The notes under the pieces are model-generated. The model was not told the DNA's origin. It searched no databases and worked only from the letters and a program-made list of their open reading frames with translations. Shown here in pieces: positions 5,672-5,725 of a stretch of 5,725 nucleotides of DNA. How positions within the stretch are numbered: position 1 is the first letter of the stretch; each line of letters begins with the position of its first letter. The translations under genes and the position numbers were made by a program. Source of the stretch: Candidatus Zixiibacteriota bacterium (GTDB lineage: Bacteria > Zixibacteria > MSB-5A5 > JAABVY01 > JAHJOQ01); NCBI GenBank assembly GCA_030631455.1, contig DAOVLC010000113.1:1-5725 (forward strand). The letters run 5' to 3'.

Positions 5672-5725
5672 AACGAGCCGGCAAAGTTAAATGGGGCGAA
5701 TTGAAAGTAGGTATCATAATCGCCC
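5668..5725 (+). CDS. mlaD: MCE-domain protein MlaD, N-terminal fragment cut by window edge
   Basis: This open frame begins at an ATG overlapping the stop of the ATPase gene (ATGA, 5668-5671) and runs to the right edge, giving 19 codons. The translation MKRAGKVKWGELKVGIIIA has the basic start, the W-x-E-L-x-V-G motif and the first residues of a signal-anchor helix typical of MlaD-type proteins. These are tethered to the inner membrane and form a periplasmic MCE hexamer ring that passes lipids to the permease. GGAGG at 5647-5651 is too far (16 nt) to act alone, so expression probably depends on coupling with the ATPase gene. Identity rests on the motif plus gene order; the MCE domain itself lies outside the window. 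Confidence 0.85.
   Translation, partial: MKRAGKVKWGELKVGIIIA

Noticed and set aside
1..5725. CRISPR arrays, tRNA or rRNA genes, transposases
   Set aside because: I saw no regularly spaced direct repeats, no tRNA-like cloverleaf and no transposase or integrase motifs in any frame I read.

Overview
The window comes from a diderm (outer-membrane) bacterium with intermediate GC. An operon for Mla/MCE-type lipid transport implies an outer membrane. The style of the Ser/Thr kinase and the hairpin-rich intergenic DNA recall uncultured FCB-group lineages such as Zixibacteria. That placement is an impression from memory, not something the sequence proves.

Layout, left to right. (1) Positions 1-178, minus strand: the first 59 codons of a small Cys-rich, zinc-knuckle-like ORF that runs off the left edge. 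Its ATG overlaps the stop of the next gene. (2) 175-999, minus: a Hanks-type Ser/Thr kinase with a complete catalytic core. Its C-lobe breaks off after about residue 248 and is replaced by about 26 unrelated residues. (3) 1000-1212: a short gap with a candidate kinase promoter. (4) 1213-2598, minus: a complete sodium:neurotransmitter symporter (LeuT-fold amino-acid transporter) with a strong promoter of its own. (5) 2599-2911: a gap with no convincing gene, holding that promoter and two perfect inverted repeats that look like an intergenic repeat element or terminator. (6) 2912-3943, minus: a PP-loop tRNA-thiolation-like enzyme with a C-terminal NFACT-R-like domain, behind a near-consensus sigma70 promoter. 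(7) 4101 to the right edge, plus: mlaE-mlaF-mlaD, all joined by ATGA stop/start overlaps; only the first 19 codons of mlaD are present.

The PP-loop gene and the mla operon are divergent and share a roughly 157-bp intergenic region. The mla genes form one functional unit: MlaE permease, MlaF ATPase and the membrane-anchored MCE protein MlaD, moving phospholipids between the two membranes. The other genes look like independent housekeeping or accessory genes.

The least ordinary part is the left end (1 to about 260). There a kinase is joined to the tail of what looks like a different gene, which is translationally coupled to an unrecognised Cys-rich ORF. It is either a real recombination junction or an assembly chimera near a contig end. 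I found no RNA genes, CRISPR arrays, transposases or insertion sequences, and nothing I could firmly call a new system.
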